Source: Pedobacter namyangjuensis
GTDB taxonomy: Bacteria; Bacteroidota; Bacteroidia; Sphingobacteriales; Sphingobacteriaceae
DNA: 64,000 nt
Assembly (NCBI RefSeq): GCF_003313325.1
Contig: NZ_QMHQ01000003.1
Location: forward strand, 478,762-542,761
Direction of reading: 5' to 3'
Part shown: piece by piece, positions 36,670 to 45,603 of the stretch
How positions within the stretch are numbered: the first letter of the stretch is position 1
How the letters are laid out: each line of letters opens with the position of its first letter
Made by a program: the position numbers and the translations under genes
Notes under the pieces: generated by a model
The model's database searches: none
Told to the model about the DNA's origin: nothing
The model's input: the letters and a program-made list of their open reading frames with translations, nothing else

Positions 36670-37839
36670 ATGAGCAAAAGAGATTATTACGATATACTTG
36701 GCGTAACTAAAAGCGCATCGGCGGATGAGATTAAAAAAGCTTACCGTAAGCTTGCTATTAAATATCACCCAGACAAAAACCCTGACGACAAATCGGCGGA
36801 AGATAAATTTAAGGAAGCTGCAGAAGCTTACGAAATTTTAAGCAACGCTGAGAAAAAGCAACGATACGATCAGTATGGACATGCAGGCGTAGGTGGAGCA
36901 AGCGGTGGCGGTGGATACGGCGGCGGCGGAATGAACATGGAAGATATCTTTAGCCAGTTCGGAGATATTTTTGGTGGTGGCGGTGGAAGCCCATTCGATA
37001 GCTTTTTTGGCGGTGGCCAATCTCGTGGTGGCGGTGGCAGAAGAGTTGCCAAAGGAAGTAATTTACGTATAAAAGTTAAGTTAACGCTTGAAGAAATTGC
37101 TAATGGTGCAGAGAAGAAAATTAAGGTTAACAAACAAATCACTTGTAAAACCTGCGATGGTTCTGGCGCAAAAGACAAAGGTTCTGTAAGCACTTGTAAA
37201 ACTTGCGGTGGCAGTGGTGCAGTACGTAGGGTTACCAATACTATTTTAGGGCAAATGCAAACTACCGCAACCTGCCCTACTTGTCATGGTAGCGGGCAGC
37301 AAATTACTGCAAAATGCGGTGCTTGCCATGGCGAAGGTACTGTTCGTGGGGAAGAAACAATTACGATAAATATTCCTGCTGGCGTTAGTGAAGGCATGCA
37401 GTTAAGTATGGCTGGCAAAGGTAATGCAGCACCTAATGGTGGCGTACCTGGAGATCTGATCATACTAATAGAAGAATTACCTCACGACACATTAAAACGT
37501 GAAGGTAACAACATCGTTTACGATTTACATGTGAGTATTGTTGATGCAGCTTTAGGTTACAGTGCTGAAGTTCCTACAATAGACGGTAAAGCGAAAATTA
37601 AAATAGAAGCTGGTACACAAAGCGGAAAATTATTACGCTTAAAAGGCAAAGGTATTCCAGAAGTAAATTCTTACCACCGTGGCGACCAAATTATACATGT
37701 TAATATTTGGACACCAAAAGCTCTAAGTAGTGAGGAAAGGGCGATTTTAGAGAAGTTGAGAGAATCTCCTAATTTCAAGCCTCAACCAGGTAAAAATGAT
37801 AAAAGCTTTTTCGATAAGATGAAAGAGTATTTCGAATAA
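36670..37839 (+). CDS. dnaJ: Chaperone DnaJ (Hsp40)
   Basis: 389 aa. J-domain with HPD in [10 protein letters not shown] (about residues 33-35), Gly/Phe-rich linker (about 75-125, many GGG), four CxxCxGxG zinc repeats ([32 protein letters not shown]), and the C-terminal substrate domain. It stimulates the DnaK ATPase and delivers unfolded clients. Complete type I DnaJ; likely co-transcribed with grpE and ended by a strong terminator. Confidence 0.98.
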   Translation: MSKRDYYDILGVTKSASADEIKKAYRKLAIKYHPDKNPDDKSAEDKFKEAAEAYEILSNAEKKQRYDQYGHAGVGGASGGGGYGGGGMNMEDIFSQFGDIFGGGGGSPFDSFFGGGQSRGGGGRRVAKGSNLRIKVKLTLEEIANGAEKKIKVNKQITCKTCDGSGAKDKGSVSTCKTCGGSGAVRRVTNTILGQMQTTATCPTCHGSGQQITAKCGACHGEGTVRGEETITINIPAGVSEGMQLSMAGKGNAAPNGGVPGDLIILIEELPHDTLKREGNNIVYDLHVSIVDAALGYSAEVPTIDGKAKIKIEAGTQSGKLLRLKGKGIPEVNSYHRGDQIIHVNIWTPKALSSEERAILEKLRESPNFKPQPGKNDKSFFDKMKEYFE

Positions 37840-37840
37840 A

Positions 37841-37870
37841 AAAAAGCCCCGATAAATCGGGGCTTTTTTT
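37841..37870 (+). terminator. Terminator of grpE-dnaJ
   Basis: AAAAAGCCCCGA-TAAA-TCGGGGCTTTTTTT: a 12-bp perfect stem with GC core and T-run, starting one base after the dnaJ stop. Confidence 0.93.
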
Positions 37871-37975
37871 TGGCTATTTTTATACTACTTAACTAAATAG
37901 AATAAGCCACCTTGTATATGATTTTTTCGATTGCAAGAAAGCAAAATTAATTATCCGAATTCGCTTCAGTAAAAA

Positions 37976-38770
37976 CTAATCAGCAAAATTTCTAAATGCT
38001 TCTCGCAACTTTGTTTCTTGTTCAGCTAGCATTACAAGCTCCTTAGCAGTTTCTTTTATTTTCTTTGAACTATCTCCCATCTTATCGTAACCGTAAATTG
38101 GTTGAACAGATTTTGTGTCGCCTTTTAATGTAAGCTCATCTGCAATAACTTTAGCTTGAACTGTAGCATCAACAATTATTTTAGCTCTCTTAGGGAAAAA
38201 TGTTGCTTGTACCGGTTTAGTTTTAGCATCTAACTTCATTGCTTTGTTCAATTCGGCTAATTTTTTCAATATCAAAGCCTGCTTAGCTAAATATTCACTA
38301 CGCAGTTTAGTTAAGGAATCTACTAACTGATTGCCTTTTTCACCTTCATCGTTTTTAAATTCACTTGTTGTAATGTAATCGGTTAACGCGGTGTAAACTT
38401 CATTTATGATTTCGAAATCTTTATTGAGCAATGCAATCGAATTTTTAAAGAACATTCTATCTCTTATTTCCAACGCTAAAGGTGGATTGTGCGGATTTGC
38501 CGCTGCCTTAATTAAATTAGGCGTGCTAAAGATAGGTTTAACTTCTTCGAATGCTTTTGACTCGGCGGGTCTTTGCAAATCTATCTTTATGGTTTTTAAA
38601 CTATTTTCTAATCTTTCTAGGTAAGCTGTATGGTCATTGGCAAGTTCTGTAACTGCCTCGCTATACGCAGTGATAGCGGTAGTATTTGTAGTTACCATTT
38701 GCTTGGTATTTTTTTGGCAGGCAACAAAAAACGCACTTCCAAAAAGCAAAACTTTGATAATGTTTTTCAT
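37976..38770 (-). CDS. Lipoprotein of unknown function (DUF3829-like)
   Basis: 264 aa. Signal peptide with lipobox FFVAC (Cys at about 18), so predicted lipid-anchored. The rest is highly helical with few aromatics (repeated heptad-like Leu/Lys/Glu patterns), resembling DUF3829 proteins, which form helical bundles. No catalytic motif. Stand-alone, convergent with dnaJ. Confidence 0.7.
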   Translation of the reverse strand: MKNIIKVLLFGSAFFVACQKNTKQMVTTNTTAITAYSEAVTELANDHTAYLERLENSLKTIKIDLQRPAESKAFEEVKPIFSTPNLIKAAANPHNPPLALEIRDRMFFKNSIALLNKDFEIINEVYTALTDYITTSEFKNDEGEKGNQLVDSLTKLRSEYLAKQALILKKLAELNKAMKLDAKTKPVQATFFPKRAKIIVDATVQAKVIADELTLKGDTKSVQPIYGYDKMGDSSKKIKETAKELVMLAEQETKLREAFRNFAD

Positions 38771-39023
38771 TTTGATACGATTAACTTTTAAGTTTTATCA
38801 AATCGTAAACCAAATGTTATAAACTGCCTTATAGTACCTAAATGCACTTGCAAACAGGAAAAACGTAGCTATGCTATTTACTTCATGTAGAACGATTTCC
38901 CTAATTATACTCTAATTATTATTTACCTAATTAAAAACCCAATAAATATTAAGCCCCTTTTTCTCATTTGATTATAACAGATGTGCTTGGAGAATTTTCA
39001 GAAGAACTAGTGGCTTTGAAAAA

Positions 39024-39081
39024 TAAACCCGCTTGTAATGGGCCCGAGCAAAGCGAAGTAAAATGGAAAACGGGACTACCG
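39024..39081 (+). repeat. Dispersed intergenic element, copy C (short form)
   Basis: Begins TAAACCCGCTTGTAATGGG and ends GGAAAACGGGACTACCG; CCCG pairs with CGGG. It lies 23 bp before the promoter of the ABC operon. Related internally to copy A (shared GCGAAGTAAA-like core). Confidence 0.72.
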
Positions 39082-39103
39082 TTGCGACAAGAAAATGACA
39101 TTG

Positions 39104-39137
39104 TTTTTGTTAAAAAGTAACAAAAGATGGTATTTTG
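39104..39137 (+). promoter_or_regulatory. Promoter of the ABC-2 exporter operon
   Basis: TTTTTG (39104-39109), 21 bp, TATTTTG (39131-39137): the spacing fits the Bacteroidetes TTTG / TAnnTTTG pair, although the -7 element lacks one T. The ATG at 39167 is 29 nt downstream. Confidence 0.45.
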
Positions 39138-39166
39138 CATCCAATAGACAACTAAACTATTTCGAG

Positions 39167-40078
39167 ATGCTAAGCGTAAAAAACATTATTAAAGAATACG
39201 CCAAACACCGTGCCCTTGATGACGTAAGTATTGAAATTGAAAGGGGTAAAATTTTTGGTCTTTTAGGACCAAACGGCGCAGGCAAAACTTCTTTAATTAG
39301 AATTATAACACAAATTACCGCACCAGACAGTGGTGAAGTAATTTTTAATGGCCAGAGATTAAATTCTGACCATATTTCTCAGATTGGCTATTTGCCAGAA
39401 GAGCGTGGCCTTTACAAAAAAATGGAAATTGGCGAGCAGGTTCTCTATCTTTCTAAATTGAAGGGCTTAAATACTGCTGATGCAACGAAACGGATAAAGT
39501 TTTGGTTCGAAAAGCTAGAAATGGCCGATTGGTGGAATAAAAAAGTGGAAGATTTAAGTAAGGGTATGCAACAAAAAGTACAGTTTGTAGCTACCGTTTT
39601 GCACCAACCAGAGCTTATTATTTTAGATGAGCCTTTCTCTGGTTTCGACCCAGTTAACGCCGATATTATTAAAAATGAGATACTTGATTTAAACAAACAG
39701 GGTGCAACTTTTATATTTTCTACCCATAGAATGGAAAGTGTAGAGGAATTATGTGATAGTATTGCCCTGATTAACAAATCGAAAAAAATTTTAGATGGTA
39801 GTGTAGATGAGATTAAAGCCAGCTACCGCAACAATACATATTGGATTGCCTACGAAGGTGATTTCGACCTAAATGCCAAAGCGGATATTTTTAGTGTTTT
39901 ACAGCATGAAGTTGCCAAGGGTGTAAATCAAGTTAAAATTACACTGCAACCCGGCAAAAGCGCAAACAATGTATTAGAAGCGCTCCTACCGTATGTAAAC
40001 ATTCATCGTTTAGATGAAGTTATACCAACCATGAACGACATTTTTATTGACAAAGTTAAAGGAAAGCACCATGAATAA
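39167..40078 (+). CDS. ABC transporter ATP-binding protein (NatA/CcmA-like)
   Basis: 303 aa from the ATG at 39167; 24 upstream in-frame codons overlap the promoter. Walker A GPNGAGKTS (about residues 36-44), Q-loop YLPEERGLYKKM, signature LSKGMQQKVQ, Walker B LIILDEPFSGFDP, H-loop STHRMES. The C-terminal 80 residues are an extra domain typical of ABC-2 ATPases (DUF4162). It overlaps the permease gene by 8 bp, so the pair forms one exporter; the substrate could be Na+, a drug or an envelope component. Confidence 0.92.
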   Translation: MLSVKNIIKEYAKHRALDDVSIEIERGKIFGLLGPNGAGKTSLIRIITQITAPDSGEVIFNGQRLNSDHISQIGYLPEERGLYKKMEIGEQVLYLSKLKGLNTADATKRIKFWFEKLEMADWWNKKVEDLSKGMQQKVQFVATVLHQPELIILDEPFSGFDPVNADIIKNEILDLNKQGATFIFSTHRMESVEELCDSIALINKSKKILDGSVDEIKASYRNNTYWIAYEGDFDLNAKADIFSVLQHEVAKGVNQVKITLQPGKSANNVLEALLPYVNIHRLDEVIPTMNDIFIDKVKGKHHE

Positions 40079-41405
40079 AATTTTACTCATTATAAAACGA
40101 GAGTATTTTTCGAGGGTAAAGAAAAAATCATTTATTGTGATGACTTTTTTGACACCACTGCTTATAGCAGGAATATATGGTTTGATAGGTTATTTTACTT
40201 ATACCGGAATTAAGGATACCCATGATAAAATTGGAGTTGTAAGTGCCAACAAAACGCTAACAACTAAACTTACATCTAGCAAAAATGTAGATTATAAATA
40301 TCTTAACCAATCGCTAGATGACGCAAAACTTGCTTTAGCTAAAGAAGATTACGATTATATACTTTACCTGCCAGAGTTTACGCTAAATGAGCCAAAAGGC
40401 ATTGAGTTGTTTGGAAAAAAGCAAGCCGGACTTTCTATAAACCGCAGAATTTCTGATGACTTAGAGGAGATTATTAGAAATCAAAAACTTCAGGAATCTG
40501 GTATCTCGCAGGGCGATTTGGATAAGCTGAAAACAAACGTAGACATTGAAACGAAAAAAATTACAGCAGACACCGGCAAAGAAGAGTCTAGTAGTGCCGG
40601 TGCAAGTACAATTATTGCATTTATTGCAGGTGTACTAATGTTTATGTTCATTATGCTTTACGGTATACAAGTTATGCGTGGCGTTATCGAAGAAAAAACG
40701 AGTAGGATTATTGAAGTGATGATTTCGTCTGTAAAACCTTTTCAGTTAATGATGGGCAAAATTATTGGTATTGCTTTAGTTGGTTTAACGCAGTTTGTAC
40801 TTTGGATTGTGTTAACATTTACCATAAGTACAGTGGTGGCCACGGTGTTTATTGATAAAGAAGATGTTAAAAAAGTAGCAAACACTGCTACTGCTAAAAA
40901 TGAACTTGCTACGGGAACCGATGCTGTTAGCACAGCACAAGGCCCATTGGCCGACATACAAAAAAGTTTGGCAGGCTTAGAAGTTGGTAAAATAGTTACA
41001 GTTTTTATCTTTTTCTTTCTAGGCGGATATCTTTTCTACAGTGCATTGTACGCTGCCATTGGATCGGCTGTAGATAGCGAAACAGAAACACAGCAATTTA
41101 TGATGCCGGTAATGATGCCGTTGTTGCTAGGTTATGCTTTGTCGTTAAGCGTTGTTACTAATGATCCGTATGGCGATATAGCTTTTTGGATTTCTATGAT
41201 TCCATTTACCTCTCCTATTGCAATGGTTGTGCGTTTGCCATACGGTGTTCCAGCTTGGGAACTTGCACTTTCAATGGCAATTTTGGTTGCTGGTTTTGTG
41301 CTAACTGTTTGGGTTGCCAGCAGAATTTATCGCGTTGGAATTTTAATGTATGGTAAAAAAACCACTTTTAAAGAAATGTTTAAATGGTTCACTTATAAAA
41401 ACTAA
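40071..41405 (+). CDS. ABC-2 type transporter permease (NatB-like)
   Basis: 444 aa from the ATG at 40071, which overlaps the ATPase stop in ATGAATAA. First transmembrane helix at about 22-42, a large extracytoplasmic domain (about 45-185), then five further helices from about 190 (IIAFIAGVLMFMFIML) to 430, with GVIEEKTSRIIEVMISSVKP, the conserved ABC-2 coupling region. It forms an exporter with the preceding ATPase. Confidence 0.9.
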   Translation: MNKILLIIKREYFSRVKKKSFIVMTFLTPLLIAGIYGLIGYFTYTGIKDTHDKIGVVSANKTLTTKLTSSKNVDYKYLNQSLDDAKLALAKEDYDYILYLPEFTLNEPKGIELFGKKQAGLSINRRISDDLEEIIRNQKLQESGISQGDLDKLKTNVDIETKKITADTGKEESSSAGASTIIAFIAGVLMFMFIMLYGIQVMRGVIEEKTSRIIEVMISSVKPFQLMMGKIIGIALVGLTQFVLWIVLTFTISTVVATVFIDKEDVKKVANTATAKNELATGTDAVSTAQGPLADIQKSLAGLEVGKIVTVFIFFFLGGYLFYSALYAAIGSAVDSETETQQFMMPVMMPLLLGYALSLSVVTNDPYGDIAFWISMIPFTSPIAMVVRLPYGVPAWELALSMAILVAGFVLTVWVASRIYRVGILMYGKKTTFKEMFKWFTYKN

Positions 41406-41566
41406 CAGACTATAACTGCTGAAATAGGTTAATCTCATTCACCCTTCGATCTTAGAGGATTAGCTATAACAGTTTAGGTACCTCAGGTATTTAAGTACAA
41501 AACATCGATTAGCCTAAGTGCAAGGTGCAAAATAATACATTAAAAAATTAGCCGTTAAATAAGTAC

Positions 41567-42472
41567 ATGAGGATAGCAGCAATAGATTTAGGAACCAATA
41601 CTTTTCATTTAATAATAGCCGAGCAAAATGCTAACGAGTTACAAATAGTTTATAAAACTAATCAGCCTGTTAAGCTGGGCGAAGATATTACAAAAGATAA
41701 CTGTATAATTCCTGTAGCGTTTGAGCGGGGAATAAACTGCCTAAAGGAATTTAAAAATAGCCTTTTAATACATGATGTTACGTTAGTTAAAGCAACCGCC
41801 ACCTCAGCTGTAAGAAGTGCTTCTAATGGACAAAACTTTGTGGATGCCGTTAAACAAGCTGCCGATATTGATATTGAAATTATTGACGGGGATGAAGAAG
41901 CAGAGCTGATTTACGAAGGTGTAAAATTAAGTGGCGCAATCACCGGAAAATCATTAATTATGGATATTGGTGGCGGTAGCACCGAATTCATTTTATGTGA
42001 TGAGGAAAATCTGATTTGGAAAAAAAGCTACAATATAGGTGCGGCAAGGTTAATGCAAAAGTTCTTTAAAACAGATCCTATTAGTAAAACTGAAATAGAT
42101 CAAATCAATGAACATATTGCAAGCGAGCTAAAAGCACTAAAAGTTATTGTCGAAGAGTACCAGCCAAAAACATTAATTGGCTCTGCAGGTGCATTCGAAA
42201 CTTTCGCCAGTATGATCAATCCATCGTTGAACATAGCCGAAACTAGCACAGCTGATATTTACTTGAAAGACTACTTATCCCTATCTAACAAATTAATTTC
42301 TTCTACACATGCTGAACGAGAAGCAATGCCTAATTTAATTCCATTACGGGTTGATATGATTGTTATGGCGAGTTTACTTACAAACTATGTTGTACAGACC
42401 TTTGAGCTAACAGAAATTAAACTATCTACTTATGATTTAAAGATGGGTGTTTTACAAAGTTTAAAATCTTAG
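41567..42472 (+). CDS. ppx: Ppx/GppA-family phosphatase
   Basis: 301 aa, the short one-module Ppx/GppA form. ASKHA phosphate motifs AAIDLGTNTFHLIIAE at the N-terminus and LIMDIGGGSTEFIL (about 127-140), plus IGSAGAFETFASM. It hydrolyses polyphosphate and/or pppGpp; the sequence alone does not decide. The stop codon interlocks with the convergent gene in a 4-bp overlap. Confidence 0.92.
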   Translation: MRIAAIDLGTNTFHLIIAEQNANELQIVYKTNQPVKLGEDITKDNCIIPVAFERGINCLKEFKNSLLIHDVTLVKATATSAVRSASNGQNFVDAVKQAADIDIEIIDGDEEAELIYEGVKLSGAITGKSLIMDIGGGSTEFILCDEENLIWKKSYNIGAARLMQKFFKTDPISKTEIDQINEHIASELKALKVIVEEYQPKTLIGSAGAFETFASMINPSLNIAETSTADIYLKDYLSLSNKLISSTHAEREAMPNLIPLRVDMIVMASLLTNYVVQTFELTEIKLSTYDLKMGVLQSLKS

Positions 42473-43137
42473 GTTTTATTTACCATTGCAATTTTGCCCA
42501 TAATCATGTAAACTTCAGCCAGTTTTAAGTCTACCTGCTTTTCTTTTAAATAATTGAGTTTAGTAGATCCCTCGAAACGAATCGACTCGACTTTAATTAT
42601 ACTATTTTCGTTAACCAAACTGTTCTTAAAAACAATTTCATACCTGCCATTTTCATCCGTTTTCGAAAACAATTTAGTATTCGCTATCACAACTCTGATG
42701 CCAGCTAACGGCTTATTATTTTCGTCGAAAACATAACCATAGATTTTCTTCAGCTTGTTTGGTTTAACATCAATAGGTGCCTTTTCCGAGCCAGATACAA
42801 TTTCAATTGGCTCACTTATTCCAATTGCTTTTGCCTCATTAACAAACAAACTTGCGCCTATTGCTAATACGCTTAAATATTTAAGCCAATTTTTATTAGA
42901 TGGAGCGGCTATAAAATAATAATTAAGCTGATTAAGTTGTGTAACTGAAAGTCTACCGCAAATACTTTCATTTGAACTAGCTATAATTTTAACAATTTCT
43001 GCATTGCTATGGTTAGAGAAATCTACTACGCATTTTTGGCAAGCTTCGCAAAAACGCCCTTTACTTCTATCTTCCATTAGCTCCCAATTTTGGGTGCAAG
43101 GTTCTGCAATTTGTACGGATATGGCTTTAGTTTTCAT
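42469..43137 (-). CDS. Carboxypeptidase-regulatory-like domain membrane protein with N-terminal cysteine cluster
   Basis: 222 aa from the ATG at 43137 (an in-frame TTG is three codons upstream). A cytoplasmic-looking N-terminus has Cys residues in EPCTQNWELM and GRFCEACQKCVVDFS (possible metal site), a hydrophobic helix at about 85-105, and a C-terminal carboxypeptidase-regulatory-like beta-sandwich starting KIYGYVFDENNKPLAGIRV. This layout recurs in Bacteroidetes; function unknown. Confidence 0.75.
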   Translation of the reverse strand: MKTKAISVQIAEPCTQNWELMEDRSKGRFCEACQKCVVDFSNHSNAEIVKIIASSNESICGRLSVTQLNQLNYYFIAAPSNKNWLKYLSVLAIGASLFVNEAKAIGISEPIEIVSGSEKAPIDVKPNKLKKIYGYVFDENNKPLAGIRVVIANTKLFSKTDENGRYEIVFKNSLVNENSIIKVESIRFEGSTKLNYLKEKQVDLKLAEVYMIMGKIAMVNKT

Positions 43138-43189
43138 CTGTCTCAATTTGGATAGATGATGGAAAAACTAAATTAATTCCATAAGGGAC

Positions 43190-43756
43190 TTATAAATTAC
43201 TTAAAGTTTTATAAAGTTTCTCTGTTGGCAAGCCCATTACGTTAGTATAAGAGCCTTTAATGTATTCTACTACAGCTAGGCCCCACCAGTCTTGTATGCC
43301 GTAACTGCCAGCTTTATCAAATGGCTTAAAATTTTCTATGTAATAGTTTATTTCGCTTAGGCTTACTTTTCTACACGAAACTTCAGATGAGTCGAAAAAA
43401 GAAACTGTTTTATCATCTGTTAGAATAGACACGCCTGTATAAACTTCATGTACGCTACCACTTAATTTCTGTAACATTTCTTGCGCATGCGATGCATCCT
43501 GTGGCTTACCTAAAATCTCACCATTTAACGCTACAATCGTATCAGCGGTGATCACGATTTTGCCTTGCACATTACCAAAAGCCTCTGCTTTCTTCTTTGC
43601 TATGTACACTGAAATTTCAGATGGCGATAGGTTTGAAGGATAACTTTCATCAACATCTTTCAACTCTACCGAAAAATCGAAACCCAATAGTTGTAACAGC
43701 TCTTGTCTGCGAGGTGATTTAGAAGCTAAAATGATGGGTTGATTTTGTATGTACAT
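43190..43756 (-). CDS. maf: Maf-family nucleoside triphosphate pyrophosphatase
   Basis: 188 aa. N-terminal IILASKSPRRQELLQLLG, then VDESYPSNLSPSEISVYIAKKKAEAF, ITADTIVALNGEILGKP and GSYGIQDWWGLAVVEYIKGSYTNVMGLP cover the active site of Maf/YhdE enzymes, which hydrolyse dTTP/UTP or modified nucleotides to monophosphates. Complete and of normal length. Confidence 0.96.
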   Translation of the reverse strand: MYIQNQPIILASKSPRRQELLQLLGFDFSVELKDVDESYPSNLSPSEISVYIAKKKAEAFGNVQGKIVITADTIVALNGEILGKPQDASHAQEMLQKLSGSVHEVYTGVSILTDDKTVSFFDSSEVSCRKVSLSEINYYIENFKPFDKAGSYGIQDWWGLAVVEYIKGSYTNVMGLPTEKLYKTLSNL

Positions 43757-43783
43757 AGCTAATATTTTATAAATTTCGTCTAA

Positions 43784-43819
43784 AATAACAAAAGCGACCG
43801 GTAAGTCGCTTTTGTTATT
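43784..43819 (-). terminator. Long-stem terminator between the Spy-like gene and maf
   Basis: Perfect 15-bp stem AATAACAAAAGCGAC / GTCGCTTTTGTTATT with a 6-nt loop, T-rich on both sides. It would end the minus-strand Spy-like transcript and separate it from maf. Confidence 0.88.
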
Positions 43820-43837
43820 ATTTTTTTGTGGTTCAAA

Positions 43838-44245
43838 TTATTTACCGCCACCTTGTCTTTCTTTCATCATTTTCTCTCTAGCGGCTTTTTGCTCGTCTTG
43901 CCAAGCTTTGTAAGCGGTTTTTTGCTCAGCAGTAAAAATCGCGTTTAATTTTGTGTCGGTATCAGCAGACATTTTTTGAAATTTTGCCATCATTGCTTCT
44001 CTATCTCCACCACCAGCTTGCATTTCTTCACGCATTTTTTTCTGCGCTTCTGCCGCTTCCGTGTAAACAGCCGTTACTTTAGTTTTCTGCTCATCAGTTA
44101 ATTTAACTTTCTCATCCAACTGTTTAACTCTCTCTTCTGGTGTAGCATTCATACGGCCACCGCCTGGTCTGCCACCACCTTGTTGTGCATTTGCAAAGGT
44201 TACTACACTAAATAATAACCCGCAGATAATTAATAATTTTTTCAT
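43838..44245 (-). CDS. Small periplasmic Spy/CpxP-like helical protein
   Basis: 135 aa from the ATG at 44245. Signal peptide ending FANAQ, then a Gly/Arg-rich stretch and helices with LDEKVKLTDEQKTKV and LNAIFTAEQKTAYKAW, the LTxxQ-like pattern of Spy/CpxP and Bacteroidetes DUF4890-type proteins. Probably a periplasmic stress-related chaperone or metal-binding protein (inference). Ends in a GGGK tail. Confidence 0.75.
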   Translation of the reverse strand: MKKLLIICGLLFSVVTFANAQQGGGRPGGGRMNATPEERVKQLDEKVKLTDEQKTKVTAVYTEAAEAQKKMREEMQAGGGDREAMMAKFQKMSADTDTKLNAIFTAEQKTAYKAWQDEQKAAREKMMKERQGGGK

Positions 44246-44362
44246 GTTTTGTTTATATTTTATGGTTGTTAGAGCATCACAATTCATAAATAGTTTAATC
44301 AATTTTAGTAACTAAATTGATACCATTCTAAAACATTGAAAAAGAAACAATTACACTTTAAG

Positions 44363-44890
44363 CTATTTACTAGCCTCTGCAGCATCCGGGTTCAGATCGA
44401 ACCACTTTTTTTGAACTTTTAACACTTTTTCAATTACATCTCTAACCGCGGCATCGCCACCGTTTTTAGGTGAAATATAATGAGAAACCAACTTAATTTC
44501 GTCTACAGCGTCTGCCGGACAAGTTGCTATACCAACCAATTGCATTACAAAATAATCAGGCATATCATCGCCCATGTATAAAACTTGCTCTGGCTTAATG
44601 GCTTTACTTGCTAAATATTCCTCAAATACAGCAACCTTATTATTTACACGAAGAAAAACATCTTGCAACTCTAAATTTTCAAAACGTTTTTCTGTTGCTG
44701 TACCACCCCCTCCCGATATTATACAAATATTAAATCCACGCTTTTGAGCTAATTGTAGCGCATAACCATCCTTAATATTAAACTTACGTAATAAGTCGCC
44801 AGATTCAGATGCGATAACAGTTCCGTCGGTTAAAACGCCATCAACATCAAAAATAAAAGTGGTAATATTTTTTAAGTTCTGTAAAAACAT
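44363..44890 (-). CDS. kdsC: KDO 8-phosphate phosphatase (KdsC-type HAD)
   Basis: 175 aa, the small cap-less HAD form. FIFDVDGVLTDGT (DxDGVLTDG motif I), CIISGG (motif II), and GDDMPDYFVM (motif IV) are intact. It removes phosphate from KDO-8-P in lipopolysaccharide inner-core synthesis. Encoded 28 bp after iscX in the same direction; the pairing seems to be shared transcription rather than shared function. Confidence 0.93.
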   Translation of the reverse strand: MFLQNLKNITTFIFDVDGVLTDGTVIASESGDLLRKFNIKDGYALQLAQKRGFNICIISGGGGTATEKRFENLELQDVFLRVNNKVAVFEEYLASKAIKPEQVLYMGDDMPDYFVMQLVGIATCPADAVDEIKLVSHYISPKNGGDAAVRDVIEKVLKVQKKWFDLNPDAAEASK

Positions 44891-44918
44891 GGGGATGATT
44901 TTTTAGAATTTATTTTGC

Positions 44919-45164
44919 TTAATCTTGGTTGTCTCTCCACTCGTAAACCCAAGCAGATTGAATTTGCTCCAAATGTCCTTCGTTACTTTCTTCTCTTGTA
45001 CCTTTAAAGTTTGGCAGTTCTAATACCCATTCAATTAATTCCGTAAAACGAATACGGTAGATTTTCGCTTCGTTAAAATCATCGCCAAATTTCTCGTAAA
45101 GCTCTTGGGCAATATCTTCGTGGTCGTTCCAATGTATAGGTAGTGCAAATTTATCGTTGTTCAT
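44919..45164 (-). CDS. iscX: Fe-S cluster assembly protein IscX
   Basis: 81 aa. HWNDHEDIAQELYEKF, YRIRFTELIEWVLEL and SNEGHLEQIQSAWVYEWRD match IscX (YfhJ) along the whole length, with about 15 extra residues. It is an acidic small protein that binds IscS and iron and tunes cluster assembly. It follows the 2Fe-2S ferredoxin gene by 65 bp, an isc-like neighbourhood; hscA lies at the right end of the window. Confidence 0.93.
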   Translation of the reverse strand: MNNDKFALPIHWNDHEDIAQELYEKFGDDFNEAKIYRIRFTELIEWVLELPNFKGTREESNEGHLEQIQSAWVYEWRDNQD

Positions 45165-45229
45165 CTCTTTTTTATAATGTTTGAAGGTAAATGTTTAAGC
45201 TCAAATTTGAGCCATAAATTGCTAAGCAA

Positions 45230-45562
45230 TTAGTGCCCTAAAAATGAAGATTGATCAGGTATAGTTACCTCAATATCTCCATCAATAATTACACACTGGC
45301 AAGCTAAACGCGAAGTAATTTTTGGCCTAACAGCTCTATCGATAAAATCTTCTTCCTTATCAGATATTTCTTGAATGTTATCCATGCCTTTAGTTACGTA
45401 AATGTGGCAGGTACTGCAACCGCATACACCACCGCAGTTGTGTTGCAATTCTATACCATTATCCAGGCAAACGTCTAAAACATCTTCACCTGCCGCAATA
45501 GGCAACTCTAACGGAGTTTTGCCGTCCTCCTCAAAATTTATTTTTAGTTTGAAAATACTCAT
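45230..45562 (-). CDS. fdx: 2Fe-2S ferredoxin (adrenodoxin/Isc type)
   Basis: 110 aa from the ATG at 45562. Cluster ligands in NCGGVCGCSTCHIYV (three cysteines among these) and LACQC later in the chain, the adrenodoxin-type CX5CX2C...C layout, with the acidic partner-binding loop between. Supplies electrons for Fe-S assembly or P450-like enzymes. TACTTTTG 9 nt before the ATG serves as promoter. Next to iscX, so Isc-type Fdx is likely. Confidence 0.94.
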   Translation of the reverse strand: MSIFKLKINFEEDGKTPLELPIAAGEDVLDVCLDNGIELQHNCGGVCGCSTCHIYVTKGMDNIQEISDKEEDFIDRAVRPKITSRLACQCVIIDGDIEVTIPDQSSFLGH

Positions 45563-45603
45563 AATTATTTGCAAAAGTAACTAGCTAAAAGCACAAATTG
45601 ATA

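Larger units (their letters stand above)
38771..39166. other. 396-bp intergenic region with element copy C and an ABC-operon promoter
   Basis: The left part is featureless AT-rich DNA upstream of the lipoprotein gene. The right part holds dispersed-element copy C (39024-39081) and a promoter (39104-39137). Confidence 0.6.

Noticed and set aside
39167..40078. The ABC ATPase as the missing CcmA
   Set aside because: It overlaps its own ABC-2 permease gene by 8 bp and has a C-terminal extension that CcmA lacks.
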